Positions 54,099 to 64,000 of a stretch of DNA of 64,000 bases are shown one piece after another. Within the stretch, counting starts at the first letter, position 1, and each line of letters begins with the position of its first letter. The notes under the pieces were generated by a model that worked only from the letters and a program-made list of their open reading frames with translations, had not been told where the DNA came from and searched no databases. Origin of the DNA: Cymbidium sinense (Eukaryota; Streptophyta; Magnoliopsida; Asparagales; Orchidaceae). Location of the stretch: NCBI GenBank assembly GCA_021442155.1, contig CM038229.1, forward strand, positions 68,964,443-69,028,442, read 5' to 3'. The position numbers and the translations under genes were made by a program.

Positions 54099-55077
54099 CT
54101 ACTTAAACTTGGCATCCTTTTTTATAAGTGCTGAGAATGGATTGCATCTCTTTGATAGGTTGAAAATAAAGCATCTTAGATACGCCAACCGTCCTTGAAA
54201 AGATTTGAGTTGAGTTAAACTTTTAGGATATGGCATTTCTAAGATAGCTTTGATCTTTTTAGGATCTATTTCTATTCCCCGGTGTTGGACAATAAACCTA
54301 AAGAATTTCCCTAAAGCTACTCTGAATGCACACTTCAGGGGATTCATCTTGAGGTTGTATTGTCTTAACCGTTCAAAAACTACTCTCAAGTCAAAGAGAT
54401 GGTCTTCCTTTTTGTGCTCTTGACTACTAAATCATCAACATAGCACTCAACCTGATGATGGATGAGTTCATTGAAGATCTGAGTAATGTCCCGTTGGTAT
54501 GTAACACCAGCATTTTTAAGGCCGAAAGGCATGACCTATAATAATAGATTCCGATCGGGGCTCAAAAAGTAGTGTTTCTTTCATCCTCGGGGGCCATCTT
54601 GATTTGGTTGTAGCCAGATGACCCATCCATAAAGGAGAAAATTACATAAGATGAGACGATGTCCACCATTAATTCTGGTATAGGAAGAGGAAACTCATCC
54701 TTAGGACATGCCTTGTTTAAGTCCCTAAAATTGACGTATATGCGAATATGGTCATTCTTCTTCTTAACCGGGATGACACTGGCTAACCAGGTAGGGTATT
54801 TTTCTTCCCTGATGAAACCAACATTGATCAGTTTCTTGACTTCAGAAATGACCTGTTGTTCGATTTTAAATCGCATGCATCTAGGAGCTTGCTTGATAGG
54901 GTTAGCTCTATGGTCTATTACTAGTTTATGGACTGGTGCGTCAGGAGATAATCTGGGCATCTCTTCATAACTCCATGCAAAGCAGTCTTTAAACTCAGTC
55001 AATAGCCTAACTAAATTATTGATTTCTTTTTCATTCAGCAATGAACTGATGTATGTCGGGCGTGGATTTTCTTCCAT
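54099..55077 (-). pseudogene. gypsy reverse transcriptase
   Basis: Motifs in order: FKDCFAWSYEEMP, PVKKKNDHIRIYVNFRDLNK, FMDGSSGYNQIKMA, then past a stop VMPFGLKNAGVTYQR, the intact catalytic YVDD at 54442-54431 (CYVDDLVVKS), and the thumb block LKMNPLKCAF with IDPKKIKAILEMPYP. A stop after RNTTF and a further break split the frame. Confidence 0.92.
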
Positions 55078-56396
55078 CCCGATGTTGATTTCTTTAAGCT
55101 TGTCAATTGTTGAATGGTTCTCCTCTTCAAATTCTGGCGGTGCATCTTTGATTTGGAGATCAGCTGGATCATCTGAGATTTCTAAACAACATCCTCATAA
55201 GAGTTGGTTTGGTGTGAAAAAAACCTATCAGATTTTAGATGGTTGATGACAACTAAGCAGTAATCGTCATCATCGATTGGACCCACTATACCAAATCTTA
55301 GTTCTGATTTTGATTATGCATCCCTGCCTGTGTTGCTCCATAGCTTTTCGAAGTACTCCGACATGTGCTTAGACCATGAATAATGAATCAAACCCTTCTT
55401 TGCAAGATTAATAACACAAGGCGAGTACAAGTCAAAAGATAATTTCATTAATTCTTTATATGAATTCTCTTCAAGTTCTACGTCAACTTAAGAACTTGAG
55501 GAGGATGATCCCAAAAAGAATATCTCTAGCTTCATATTCTTGGAAGACTGAGGGGCTTCCTTAACTACTAAACCTTCAATTTTTTGGGATGAAAGTGAGG
55601 TTAAAGCTAAGATTCTCAACTGCTTGATAATTTTACATACATTTGATTTGAATACTTTGCTTTGTCTGGCGGCCCGATCTTCATCGTTGTCCGGCTCGAG
55701 TGTCACCTCCAATGAAACCCATTGAGAGGGGTTGGTTGGTATGCTAATCACATTAAACTCGTCCTCTAAGCTGGATTCCAAGTCTATGTGAATAGTAGTG
55801 ATACTCCTATGAATTGGAACATAACTCTTATTGGCTGATGGCCAACCAGGGGGTCTTCCACCTCTGTAACTACCTCTATTTCTTCCTTTGTCTCTTCCTG
55901 GTGGAGGTTGAGTCATCCCACCCACATGTCCATATGATGGAATGAAGTGTGGGTGAAATGTGTATGTTGTTCTATTTCTTCTTCAATTATTCTTTCTTGT
56001 TCACTTGAATTTTCATTTTTCTTTTCTTTTGCTTTTTCTTTTTCTTCATTTTCTTCTTCTTTTGAATTTGAATTTTATCCAAGTTCACGAGAAAGGGTAT
56101 TTTGAGGGAGATAGTAGGTCGCATCCTCATATATCTCAACCTCTCTAACTAAAAATGACTTTTCATCTCCTTTGACACTCAATCCCATCCTTTAATTGAT
56201 GACATGGAGGGGGGGATGGAATCATCTTGTTCTAATATATCCAAGGCCTACCAAGCAAAGTAATGAACAAAGTATTTATATCAATGATATAAAACTTGGC
56301 TTCAGTCTTCCAATCACCTATCTCCAAAGGTAACATTATGAAATTTAAAGCTCGCTTGTCTTGTTCATTGAATCCTCTCAACATCATCTGATCTCC

Positions 56397-56594
56397 TCAG
56401 AGTGTGGAGATATCGATCCTCAAATAGGCAAGGGTCTTTAGACTCATAATGTTCACCGATACACCTAGATCAACGAGAACTCGTGAGTCCACCGCCCATG
56501 ATGTAATATAGAGGGCTCCACGTCCCCGTAAGAAGGTCTTCATCTGTGAAAGTGATCTCCTGGGCTTCTCTTGAATAATGTGCCTCCTCACCAA
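56397..56594 (-). pseudogene. gypsy aspartic protease fragment
   Basis: The frame carries SRVLVDLGVSVNIMSLKTL, matching the VLVDxGSSxNI active-site block of plant gypsy proteases with Asp retained but the following Gly/Ser changed. The wider region 55488-57240 is variable linker and could not be assigned reliably. Confidence 0.7.
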
Positions 56595-57699
56595 TAGCGG
56601 TCAGCTGAGCTAAGCATATATCAGGATCAAGGAGAGCCTTGATTTATGATTCCTTCATCTCTTTAGATAAGACAAGGGCATCGTATATGCTTAGCTTAGA
56701 TGGCAACTTTCTTAGGTGAGAGAGGACATTGTAGTTCACCTTGGGCTAATCCTCCACAAGCATATTCAAGGGTGGAGCATTCTATGGAGGGGCTTCTCAA
56801 TCTTTTGAACCAATAACTTGTTTCCCTTTATATTGTGGTGTTGTCCTAGGAGGTAGAACCTTATCACTACGGAGGTTGACTTTGGTGATCTCTTGTGACA
56901 GGGTAATGGAAGGTTCTACCTGCATGTCAGGCTCACTTACAGCTTCTCCTATGGGACCCTCGAAATCAGATGATACCAAGTTTATCTCAAGAGGCAAACC
57001 CGTAGTATTCAAAGTAAGAAAAATCTAACTCTGAATCAGAAAGAGGAAGATCATAATTGTTATAATTGTTGTTTAGACTTAAAGAGTTATCATTATGAAT
57101 AAATTTATACAACCCATCAGAAGTGACACAGATATAATTCAAGCAAGCTTTATTCTTCAATTTCTTGGATTTGATAGAAGGTACATAGTAGAAATCAAGT
57201 AAAGTAAGATGACTGAGGGATTTGATGCCCTCATCCATCGATACAGTATGTTTACTAAAAGAAGAAGAACAAGCTGATGTAGTAGCTGCAACGGTGAGAA
57301 GGTCGGACTCGATTGGTTTGTGCTATCTATCTCGCTTGCTGTGCTGCCGTGAGCTCCCCTTTCACGAGTTGGCTTTGGCAACTTGCAAACCTTCCTTGAT
57401 GTTGGAGGTTTGAGCTGGCTCAGGAACCTACAAGGAAAGTTTCTTGATCTTCGATATAATTTTCCTAGAGTTTTTGGATAAGGAGATATCCCAACCTTCT
57501 TTGGCTTTGGAAGGATCACAAGTATCCCCAAGGATTACCCTAATGGAACTGGATGGTTTTTCCATAAGGTATTCCTTCGGATGACTATAGCACCGGTCTT
57601 GAAGCTATGTTCAAGTCAATCCTTAAATGTGAAGCAATCTTCCAAAAATATGACCTAGCATACAGTGGCAGGGGCAAAATTTAAGTTCATGGCTTTTGT

Positions 57700-59108
57700 C
57701 CACTTCCTCCAGTCTCCTAAGTTCAAGTAGCTGAAAATCAGGCTTCTTTAAAAGATTCTTAAAATCTTCCTTATTACCTCCCTCTTCAATAAATTAGGCT
57801 TGTTAAGTTTATCCAAAAGAGTTGGTGGACTATAGATACATGACGTAGATATACATTGCTAATGTGTGTGATGAGTGCAGTGGAGGTTGTTGTGGCGGTA
57901 GGTTACCCTGGTGGTAGAGGAGGTGGAAGTGATGGCTATGGAGCATGAGGTCTCTCAAACTGCTCTCTATCCTGCTATTTCCACTTATCCACTGCTACCA
58001 TTACCCTTGGTTTCTTCTCATATACCTATTGTGGCTTTGGCTTTGTTGGTAGATTTGAAGAAGGTAACTGTTTGGCTTCTCCTTGCAAGCTAGCCTCCTT
58101 GTTGATTAATTTCTCAAAAGTTTTGATGGTGAAATATTTAAGCATGTTGGAGATCGGGCCATGGATATTCTTAAGCAGAATCTCGATGGCATGTTGTTCA
58201 GACAGCTAAGGTTCAAATTTCATACTCAAATTACTTCATCTGAGAATGTAATCAATGATGAACTCACCAGGATTTTGTTGAGCTACAATGAGATCGCCAA
58301 CAGTGACCTTTTGCTGAGCTCTAGCAAACTTCTTGATAAAGAGTTACTCTAACTCAACAAAAGTCTTCACTGAACTGTTGAGAAGTTTAGCGTACCAGTC
58401 AAATGCTATACCCGCTAAGCTATTGATAAAGAGACGAAAGAGTAAAGCATCACTACCACTGATGTTACAATAACTAGCCATGAAATGTACAATGTACTGC
58501 CTCGGGTTTTCACTGTCATCAAAACTCTTGAAAGAAGGTGGCACGAAACCCTTAGGATATTAGATTACATCAAATTTCTTCAGGTAGGGTCTACCCTTTG
58601 GAACTGATGATCCTCCTCGAGCTTGAGCCAACTCTTCTCTCACCTGCTGCTCAACTATGCTCTTGATATCCTTTTCTTGTATGGAGGTAATATCCACTAC
58701 CTTCCTATACATGCTAGTGCTACCTTGCTCTACTGGAGGTAAAGTCTTGGTTGGGTCCAAGACATGCACTAACTCTGGCTGACTAGTCTCAACTATGATA
58801 GGGTGGACTGTCGGTGCTTGGTTTTGAAGTGCTAAGACAACTGCTAGCAGATCTTCAAGCCTCTTCTCCATTCTATATATTGCTTCATCCTTCTATTTTA
58901 TCTGCTGAAGGAGGTGTTGGGTCGAGTAGGCTGTGTCTTCCTGCTCAGCCTCAACTCCTTCCATAGTCTGCTGCTCTCTAAGGAGGGATCCCCTGGTGTC
59001 TACCATGCAAACCCCTGTTGAATCTCCCAATAAATCATCTTCATTAAGATGAAAACTGATATTCTCCTCATCAGACCAGTCATATCCTAGAATCTCTTTC
59101 TTCTCCAT
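57700..59108 (-). pseudogene. gypsy gag, broken
   Basis: Pieces at 59108-58893, 58871-58560 and 58544-58344 run in order. The last contains PPSFKSFDDSENPRQYIVHF and AGIAFDWYAKLLNSSV, the typical retrotransposon gag capsid core. It continues, with breaks, through KVTVGDLIVAQQNPGEF near 58310-58260. A Cys/His-rich stretch near 57650 may be a degraded nucleocapsid knuckle. Confidence 0.8.
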
Positions 59109-60030
59109 GAGATAATGGGCTACTATATCAATAGAGAATGATCTATCTGAACTGCCATAAATGACTTAGGCTAACCGGTGGTGGAATCACTATCATGTAC
59201 TGTGAGGCACCGGACCTCCCCTGCTGCTGAAGAGTTAACCTTGTGAGGGTGACACTCCTAGGAGGCTCTATCATCATAGGTGCAACTGAGCAGTCACCTT
59301 CTCCCTCGGCAACTGCTACAACCATCTCTATGTCCTGCTGCGGTGGTGGTGGTGAAGGGACGACCACTATGCTTCAAGGTCGTAATTCCTTCTTCACCAC
59401 TATTGGGGCAGAAGGTAGAGCAGGAGAGCTCGGCCTCAGCACAGTAGGCGACGTAGATAGGATGGGATCTCTCAGCCGTAGCTGGATCACTAACGGGGTC
59501 CTCTTCTCCCAAGATACAACTTCTATGGCCTTTGGAGGAACTGGAGATGTTGAAACATGGATCATAGTGATGTGGGTAGGCGTGTGGAGAGGCACCACCG
59601 ACTCTTGGGATAGGAGCCTCCTATGATGTAGTCCCCATAAGTAGAATAAGCGGTGATCATGTGGGTAGCGGCCGACCGTGAAAATTAATAAGCCTCTCAC
59701 TTGGCTGAAACTACCGAGTGGAGGTGAAGCAAAATCCTCGACATCCTCTCATCGGAGAGGGATGGGCGGCTGTTGTAACCAGTGGAAGACCATTGTGGCA
59801 ACTTCTCCAAGCAGGTGTGGCTGCCTCCATCTCCCAGTAATGAGTGTGTCAGCTTTATCATGCGGTTCTTATTTCTCCTTTGGGTCAAGAGGCGGGAGTA
59901 AGAGCTAGACCCAACCTCAAAAGTGAGACAATCCACAGGATGGGAGCCTTCCCCTTGGAGGTGCTAGTGAGTGGGTGCTAGCCTGTGGCGACATGGGGAA
60001 CCAGGTGGGTGTAAGCAGGAGCTTGGCGCG
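59109..60030 (-). other. GC-richer region upstream of gag, possible extra ORF relic
   Basis: This 0.9-kb stretch is GC-richer than its surroundings and has overlapping open frames on both strands, on the - strand at 59367-59143, 59700-59374 and 59936-59697 (Pro/Ser-rich). Tat/Ogre elements often carry an additional ORF before gag, so the - strand frames may be its remains. No domain is recognisable. The + strand frame 59243-59626 is probably a mirror of it. A TATA-like tataaataag is on the - strand at about 60045. Confidence 0.35.
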
Positions 60031-60186
60031 AACTCTTATTTATATTGCTCATTTGAAATTTATTACTTCATGTTATTTCATTATTCTAAATAGCTCAAAA
60101 TTTTCTTGTTAGGTGTTATCGTTTGAAAATCACTTTGTTAGTGTTATGTTGAGATTGGCTTGAAATACAATGTCGAAAAATGTATG

Positions 60187-60255
60187 AAGGAGGATTCGAA
60201 CCTGGGCCAATCTTTTGCATAACAAAAGTTCTAACCACCAAGCTATGCTTGTATT
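60187..60255 (-). tRNA. tRNA-like sequence with pol III A and B boxes
   Basis: The - strand reads tagcttggtgg (A-box-like), then a stem-loop CTTTT-GTTATGC-AAAAG resembling an anticodon arm, then ggttcgaatcc, a perfect B box, at normal tRNA spacing. Acceptor pairing is poor, so it is a tRNA relic or SINE head, not a working tRNA gene. Confidence 0.45.
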
Positions 60256-60335
60256 TATGATAAATAATTGTGTTCGTATGTATATAATAATAATAATAAT
60301 AATAATATAATATAATTTTTTATTTCAAACTAAAT

Positions 60336-60379
60336 TGAGCCGAACATGATTGAACGAATGATTGTTCATGTTCGGCTCA
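60336..60379. repeat. Perfect 14-bp inverted repeat
   Basis: tgagccgaacatga (60336-60349) and tcatgttcggctca (60366-60379) with a 16-nt loop; probably a MITE or foldback remnant. An ATA-rich microsatellite precedes it at about 60285-60310. Confidence 0.85.
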
Positions 60380-60814
60380 TTTATATATCGAGCTTGAAAT
60401 AAACATTGTTGACTCATTTAGTTAACAAGCCACAAAGCTACATAACGGAAACATTCATGAACAATGAGCTTTTTTTTGAAACCATGCAGTGACATTTGTG
60501 AACTTTCCTCTTCATCGAGGAAATCTCAGAATCGGCGACATGGCAACTGAATGAGGCTCACCGACCACTATGCTCACTAATAGTCAATGAGTGCCCTCAC
60601 ATGTGAGGTCAAAACCTCAACCAAAGTGGATGAGGTGGGCATGTGAAAATGGGAGGTTGGCGATCATGCATCCATTCCATGGGAAAAGTGAACATATATC
60701 CTCGCCATTGAATCAAATTTTTGAGGCGAAAAAGAAGGCGATTAAAAGCGCAAGGTCAAAACAAACAAATGATTTTCTTGTTTTGTTAATTTTGAATTTG
60801 AATTTAGAATATGA

Positions 60815-63160
60815 ACCCATACTCAACATCTTCAAAGTGTTAAGTCGGGCTCAAATGATTTAGAATAGATTTTTAGATTTGATTGGAAAGAAGAATTTTT
60901 GGATGTAGAATCCACCTTCAACAAATTTGGATATGTTGAAAATGGGTTCAAATATTTTTGAAGAGATGCTTCCATAGGTCCATATTTGAATTTTGATTTA
61001 AGACCTTTTATTTAACAAATTTGGGTATGCTAAAGTAAAGGGTCAATTGATTTTGATTTGAGAATTTTGGAATCTACTCACTTAGCAAATTTGGGTATGC
61101 TAAGTGAGGTGTTTGAAAATAATTTCTTCTTTTTTTTGTTTGCTTTGTTTTGTGAATCATTTGTGATTTGAAAAATGGAATGCTCATTTAGCAAATTTGG
61201 GTATGCTAAATGAAAAATCCAAGTGTGTTTTTTTTTTTTTTGAAATTTTTTGAAAATAGGACTCTTAATAAATTTGAGTATGCTAAGAAAATCTTAATGA
61301 GTTTCTTTTATCTTTTTTAGAGATTTGATTTTGAAAAATAGGATCCATAGAAAATTTGGGTATGCTAAGGAAATCCTAATGTGTTTTTTTATTTGGTTTT
61401 GAAAAATAAGATCCTTAGCAAATTTGGATATGCTAAGGAAATCCTAATGTATTTCTTTTATTTTTGGAGATTTGATTTTGAAAATGGAGACTTCTCTTTA
61501 GCAAATATGGTATGCTAAAATAAAGTTCCAAAAGAGTTTCTAATTTTGTTTTGAAAAATGGAGACTTCACCTTAGCAAATGTGGTGTGCTAAAATGAAGT
61601 TTCAATGTGTTTTGAATTTTGTGAAATGGACACTTCACTTAGTAAATTTGAGTATGCTAAATGAAATTCCAAAAATGTGTTTCAAATTTTATTTTGGATT
61701 TTGTTTTGAAAATGTAGACTTCACTTTAGCAAATATGGTATGCTAAAATGAAGTTCCAAAAATGTGTTTCACATTTTGTTTTAAAAATGGAGACTTCACT
61801 TTAGCAAATATGGTATGATAAAATGAAGTTCCAAAAGTGTGTTTCAAATTTTTTTTTGGATTTTGTTTTTGAAAATGAAGACTCCATTTTAGCAAATATG
61901 GTATGCTAAAATGAAGTTCCAATGTATTTTGAAATTTTGTGAAATGGAGATTTCACTTAGCAAATTTGAGTATGCTAAATGAAATTCCAAAAATGTGTTT
62001 CAAATTTTTATGTTTTGAAAAGGGAGACTTCACTTTAGCAGATGTGGTATGCTAGAATGAAGTTCCAAATGTGTTTTAAAAAATTTTGTTTTTGAAAATG
62101 GAGACTTCATTTTAGCAAATGTGGTATGCTTGAATGAAGTTCCAAATGTGTTTTGAAAAATTTTATTTTTTCAAAATAGAGACTTCATTTTAGCAAATGT
62201 GGTATGCTAGAATGAAGTTCCAAATATGTTTTGAAAAATTTTGTTTTGAAAATGGAGACTTCATTTTAGCAAATGTGGTATGCAAGAATGAAGTTCAAAA
62301 TGTGTTTTGAAAAAAAAAATTTGAAAATGGTGACTTCATTTTAGCAAATGTGGTATGCTAGAATGAAGTTCCAAATGTGTTTTGAAAAATTTTGTGTTTT
62401 TTATTGATTTTGAAAAGAGAGATTTCCATTTAACAAATTTGGGTATGTAGTATGGAAATCAATTATGCTTCATTTTTCAAATATGTATTTTCGTGTGTAG
62501 TTATTGCTTTTTGAAAGAGGAAATTCCAACCTAATCATATATGAAATATGTTAAGTGGCATTTCAAAAGAATATCATTTTATTTGAAAATGAAATCTTCA
62601 TTCAATAAATTTGGGTATATTGAATGGAGATGTTCATATGTGCTTTTTGAAAGTTTATTTTTGATTTTTGATTGGAAATGAAACTTCCATTCAATAAATG
62701 TGGGTATATCAAATGGAGAGGTTTCATATGTGCTTTTTGAATATGTGAAAATTCCAACCTAACACGTCTGGAATGTGTTGAGTGAAATTTCAAAGTTGTG
62801 ATTTTGTTTGAAGATGTAATATCCATCCAACACATTTGGATGTGTTGAATAGAAAGGCCCATCTTCAAATTTTGTGCATTTTGAAACATGATTGTTGGAA
62901 TTTTATTTTTAAAATGAAGTCTTCATCAAAATGAATTGAGTGAAGAAATTCATTTGTGCTTTCAAAAAATATGAGTGTTGGTTTTGTTTTTGAAATATTT
63001 CTACATGTAACAATTGTAAAAATTGTTAGATGTAGTGCAAATATTTTATTAAGTGTATTTTGAAAAATTGCTTTTGAAAAGTAAGACTTTTATGAAGGAT
63101 TTATTTTATCTTTATTTTTAGAATGAACCTTTTCTTACCATAAAAATGTAATAAGGAAGT
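60815..63160. repeat. Tandem array of ~27 hairpin-forming units (75-90 bp period)
   Basis: Each unit has an inverted repeat of 8-17 bp around a 9-10-nt loop, then a T-rich spacer ('gtgttttgaaaaattttg'). Typical later unit: acttcattttagca - aatgtggta - tgctagaatgaagt (62333-62369). The stem differs between units yet stays paired: ctcacttagca/tgctaagtgag (61077-61108), ccttagca/tgctaagg (61413-61442), ttcaacA/tgttgaa (60917-60940), cattcaata/tattgaatg (62599-62626), caacacat/atgtgttg (62828-62847), ctacatgtaacaatt/aattgttagatgtag (63001-63035). The loop is nearly always aatttgggta or aatNtggta in the central units. No ORF runs through it. It lies between a PBS-like site and gag on the - strand. 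Confidence 0.88.
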
Positions 63161-63400
63161 CTTTAATCATTTTCTTTTATTAAATTTTATTTTCACCCAT
63201 CGGGGAACCCAACGGGGGTTTTAAGACCAACACGGGGTGAGGTCGTAAAGCCTAAAGATGTTGGCTAGCTTAACTTAAAGACAAAATAAGCTAAGCGCCA
63301 ACATAAAGAAAGATAGTCTTGGATTCATACAAAAGTATAGACCCACTATCGATACTTGGAGACAATGATTATTTACCAAAGATGGAGAGAGGAATCTTCC
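63161..63400 (-). other. Leader next to PBS, no ORF
   Basis: Unique-looking sequence between the hairpin array and the PBS, including ccgttgggttccccg on the - strand near 63210. Nothing else recognised. Frames around 63356-63721 lie across the PBS/LTR end and are not genes. Confidence 0.4.
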
Positions 63401-63415
63401 CCAGTGAAGTCGCCA
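63401..63415 (-). promoter_or_regulatory. Primer binding site, tRNA-Arg type
   Basis: The - strand reads TGGCGACTTCACTGG. The first ten bases match the complement of a plant tRNA-Arg 3' end (TGGCGACTCC expected) at 9 of 10 positions. tRNA-Arg priming is known for Ogre/Tat elements. It lies 8 nt from an LTR end. Confidence 0.7.
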
Positions 63416-63423
63416 GAAAAATT

Positions 63424-64000
63424 TGTGGTGAAAATTATTCTATACATCTCCGTCTTCATCTATCTCCCTTTTCATTTTAGGGAAAAGAGGATGAATGAAA
63501 ATGGAGTATATAAAATATGCCTTGTTGAGATGCCACGTAGATCCGCAGATGTTCTTATTAGGGTGATCGGGTACAGCATTGAAGAAAGATATACTATCTT
63601 GAGAGATAAAAATCACCACCCTACAATGGACCTAATCACCTCAATCAGGACTCCTAAGGGCTATGGGTCTTCAGAATGTACCAAAGATTCTTCCCCTGCC
63701 TTACATGAAAAAATAAAGTAGAGTTTATTTTAAACTAGGTTCATTAAGTTCTCTATAGAGGTAAGCCCACATAGTTAATTACATCTTAAGGAACGGGATT
63801 CCTTAAGAATACTCTCAATTAAGGTAAATGATCATTGTCTCCAAAGATTTCGAAAACATAGGACTATCAATCGATTGGTTTATTTTTAGAAAGCCAAGTG
63901 AGATCGATCAAGAAGAGGGAGTTCTTATCGAAGCCAAATGAAACAAGTAAGGGATGCTTAAGATACTAGGAAGCCTAGTAAGCACCCCAAACTATCCTAT
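63424..64000 (-). mobile_element. Family-A LTR, 3' end (continues beyond window)
   Basis: The - strand of 64000-63530 matches 6160-6640 (and 13670-14130), including ctcattccat/aatgctc-type ends, 'ttagaaccc', 'caattgcct' and 'ggatctacgtgg'. The last 100 bp have diverged, but the terminal caccaca (63430-63424) equals the end of the other copies (aaacaccaca). A PBS follows, which identifies this as the 3' edge of a 5' LTR on the - strand. Confidence 0.72.

Larger units (their letters stand above)
52126..59108 (-). mobile_element. Tat-lineage Ty3/gypsy retrotransposon gag-pol, decayed
   Basis: In element order (high to low coordinates) the domains are gag (59108 to about 57700), protease (56594-56397), a variable linker (55925-55488), reverse transcriptase (55077 to about 54100), RNase H (54056-53763), a second archaeal-type RNase H (53481-52939), and integrase (52925-52126). 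The extra RNase H marks the Tat/Ogre branch of chromovirus-unrelated plant gypsy elements. Stops and frameshifts occur throughout (for example after MAPEDERNTTF in RT and in the integrase core), so it cannot be autonomous. The integrase is cut in its C-terminal LPSLR region where the palindrome begins. Confidence 0.9.

Noticed and set aside
59243..59626. 127-codon + strand frame
   Set aside because: Overlaps - strand open frames in the gag-proximal region; most likely an antisense shadow.
60815..63160. CRISPR-like look of the regularly spaced hairpin units
   Set aside because: The repeats are degenerate, the spacers are also repeated, there are no cas genes and the DNA is plant nuclear.
63356..63721. 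121-codon + strand frame
   Set aside because: Spans the PBS and LTR end on the opposite strand; no protein resemblance.

Overview
This is nuclear DNA from a flowering plant with a large, transposon-filled genome. It holds one convincing host gene, no bacterial-type operons, and many degraded LTR retrotransposons, LINEs and MITEs. A monocot is my guess from the look of the gene, with low certainty.

Host gene: mitochondrial lipoyl synthase (LIP1) on the + strand. Four exons (23547-23986, 25204-25415, 37720-38099, 38743-38862) join in frame to 383 codons with all six cluster cysteines and the C-terminal RSSY motif. Intron 2 is about 12.3 kb and holds a 5'-truncated RTE LINE, a 348-bp tandem duplication and a three-unit 38-bp repeat. 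A 929-bp Harbinger/Tourist-like MITE ends 118 bp before the start codon.

Layout. 1-18.9 kb: three copies of a giant LTR-like repeat ('family A'), two in direct tandem (period about 7.35 kb) and one inverted. 19.0 kb: a plant-mobile-domain fragment. 22.5-38.9 kb: MITE and LIP1. 40.3-43.6 kb: a near-full-length RTE LINE on the - strand with an 18-bp target-site duplication and a tRNA-Glu-derived head. 44.3-44.9 kb: a second MITE. 45.3-46.1 kb: a 5' RTE fragment. 46.5-50.1 kb: the end of a Ty3/gypsy integrase followed by a repeat-rich 3'UTR-like stretch. 50.2-52.1 kb: a 1.9-kb palindrome that reads as two tail-to-tail LTRs. 52.1-59.1 kb: a decayed Tat-lineage Ty3/gypsy gag-pol on the - strand with two RNase H domains. 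60.8-63.2 kb: an array of about 27 hairpin units. 63.4-64 kb: a tRNA-Arg-type primer binding site abutting a family-A LTR end on the - strand.

How the parts fit: the PBS ties the family-A repeats to a giant Tat/Ogre-like retrotransposon, and puts the hairpin array in the position of its 5' leader. Whether that leader belongs to the gag-pol at 52-59 kb is not settled, because the LTR-like arms next to the pol do not resemble family A. The hairpin array is the most unusual signal in the window: the stems change on both sides while the loop stays nearly constant.
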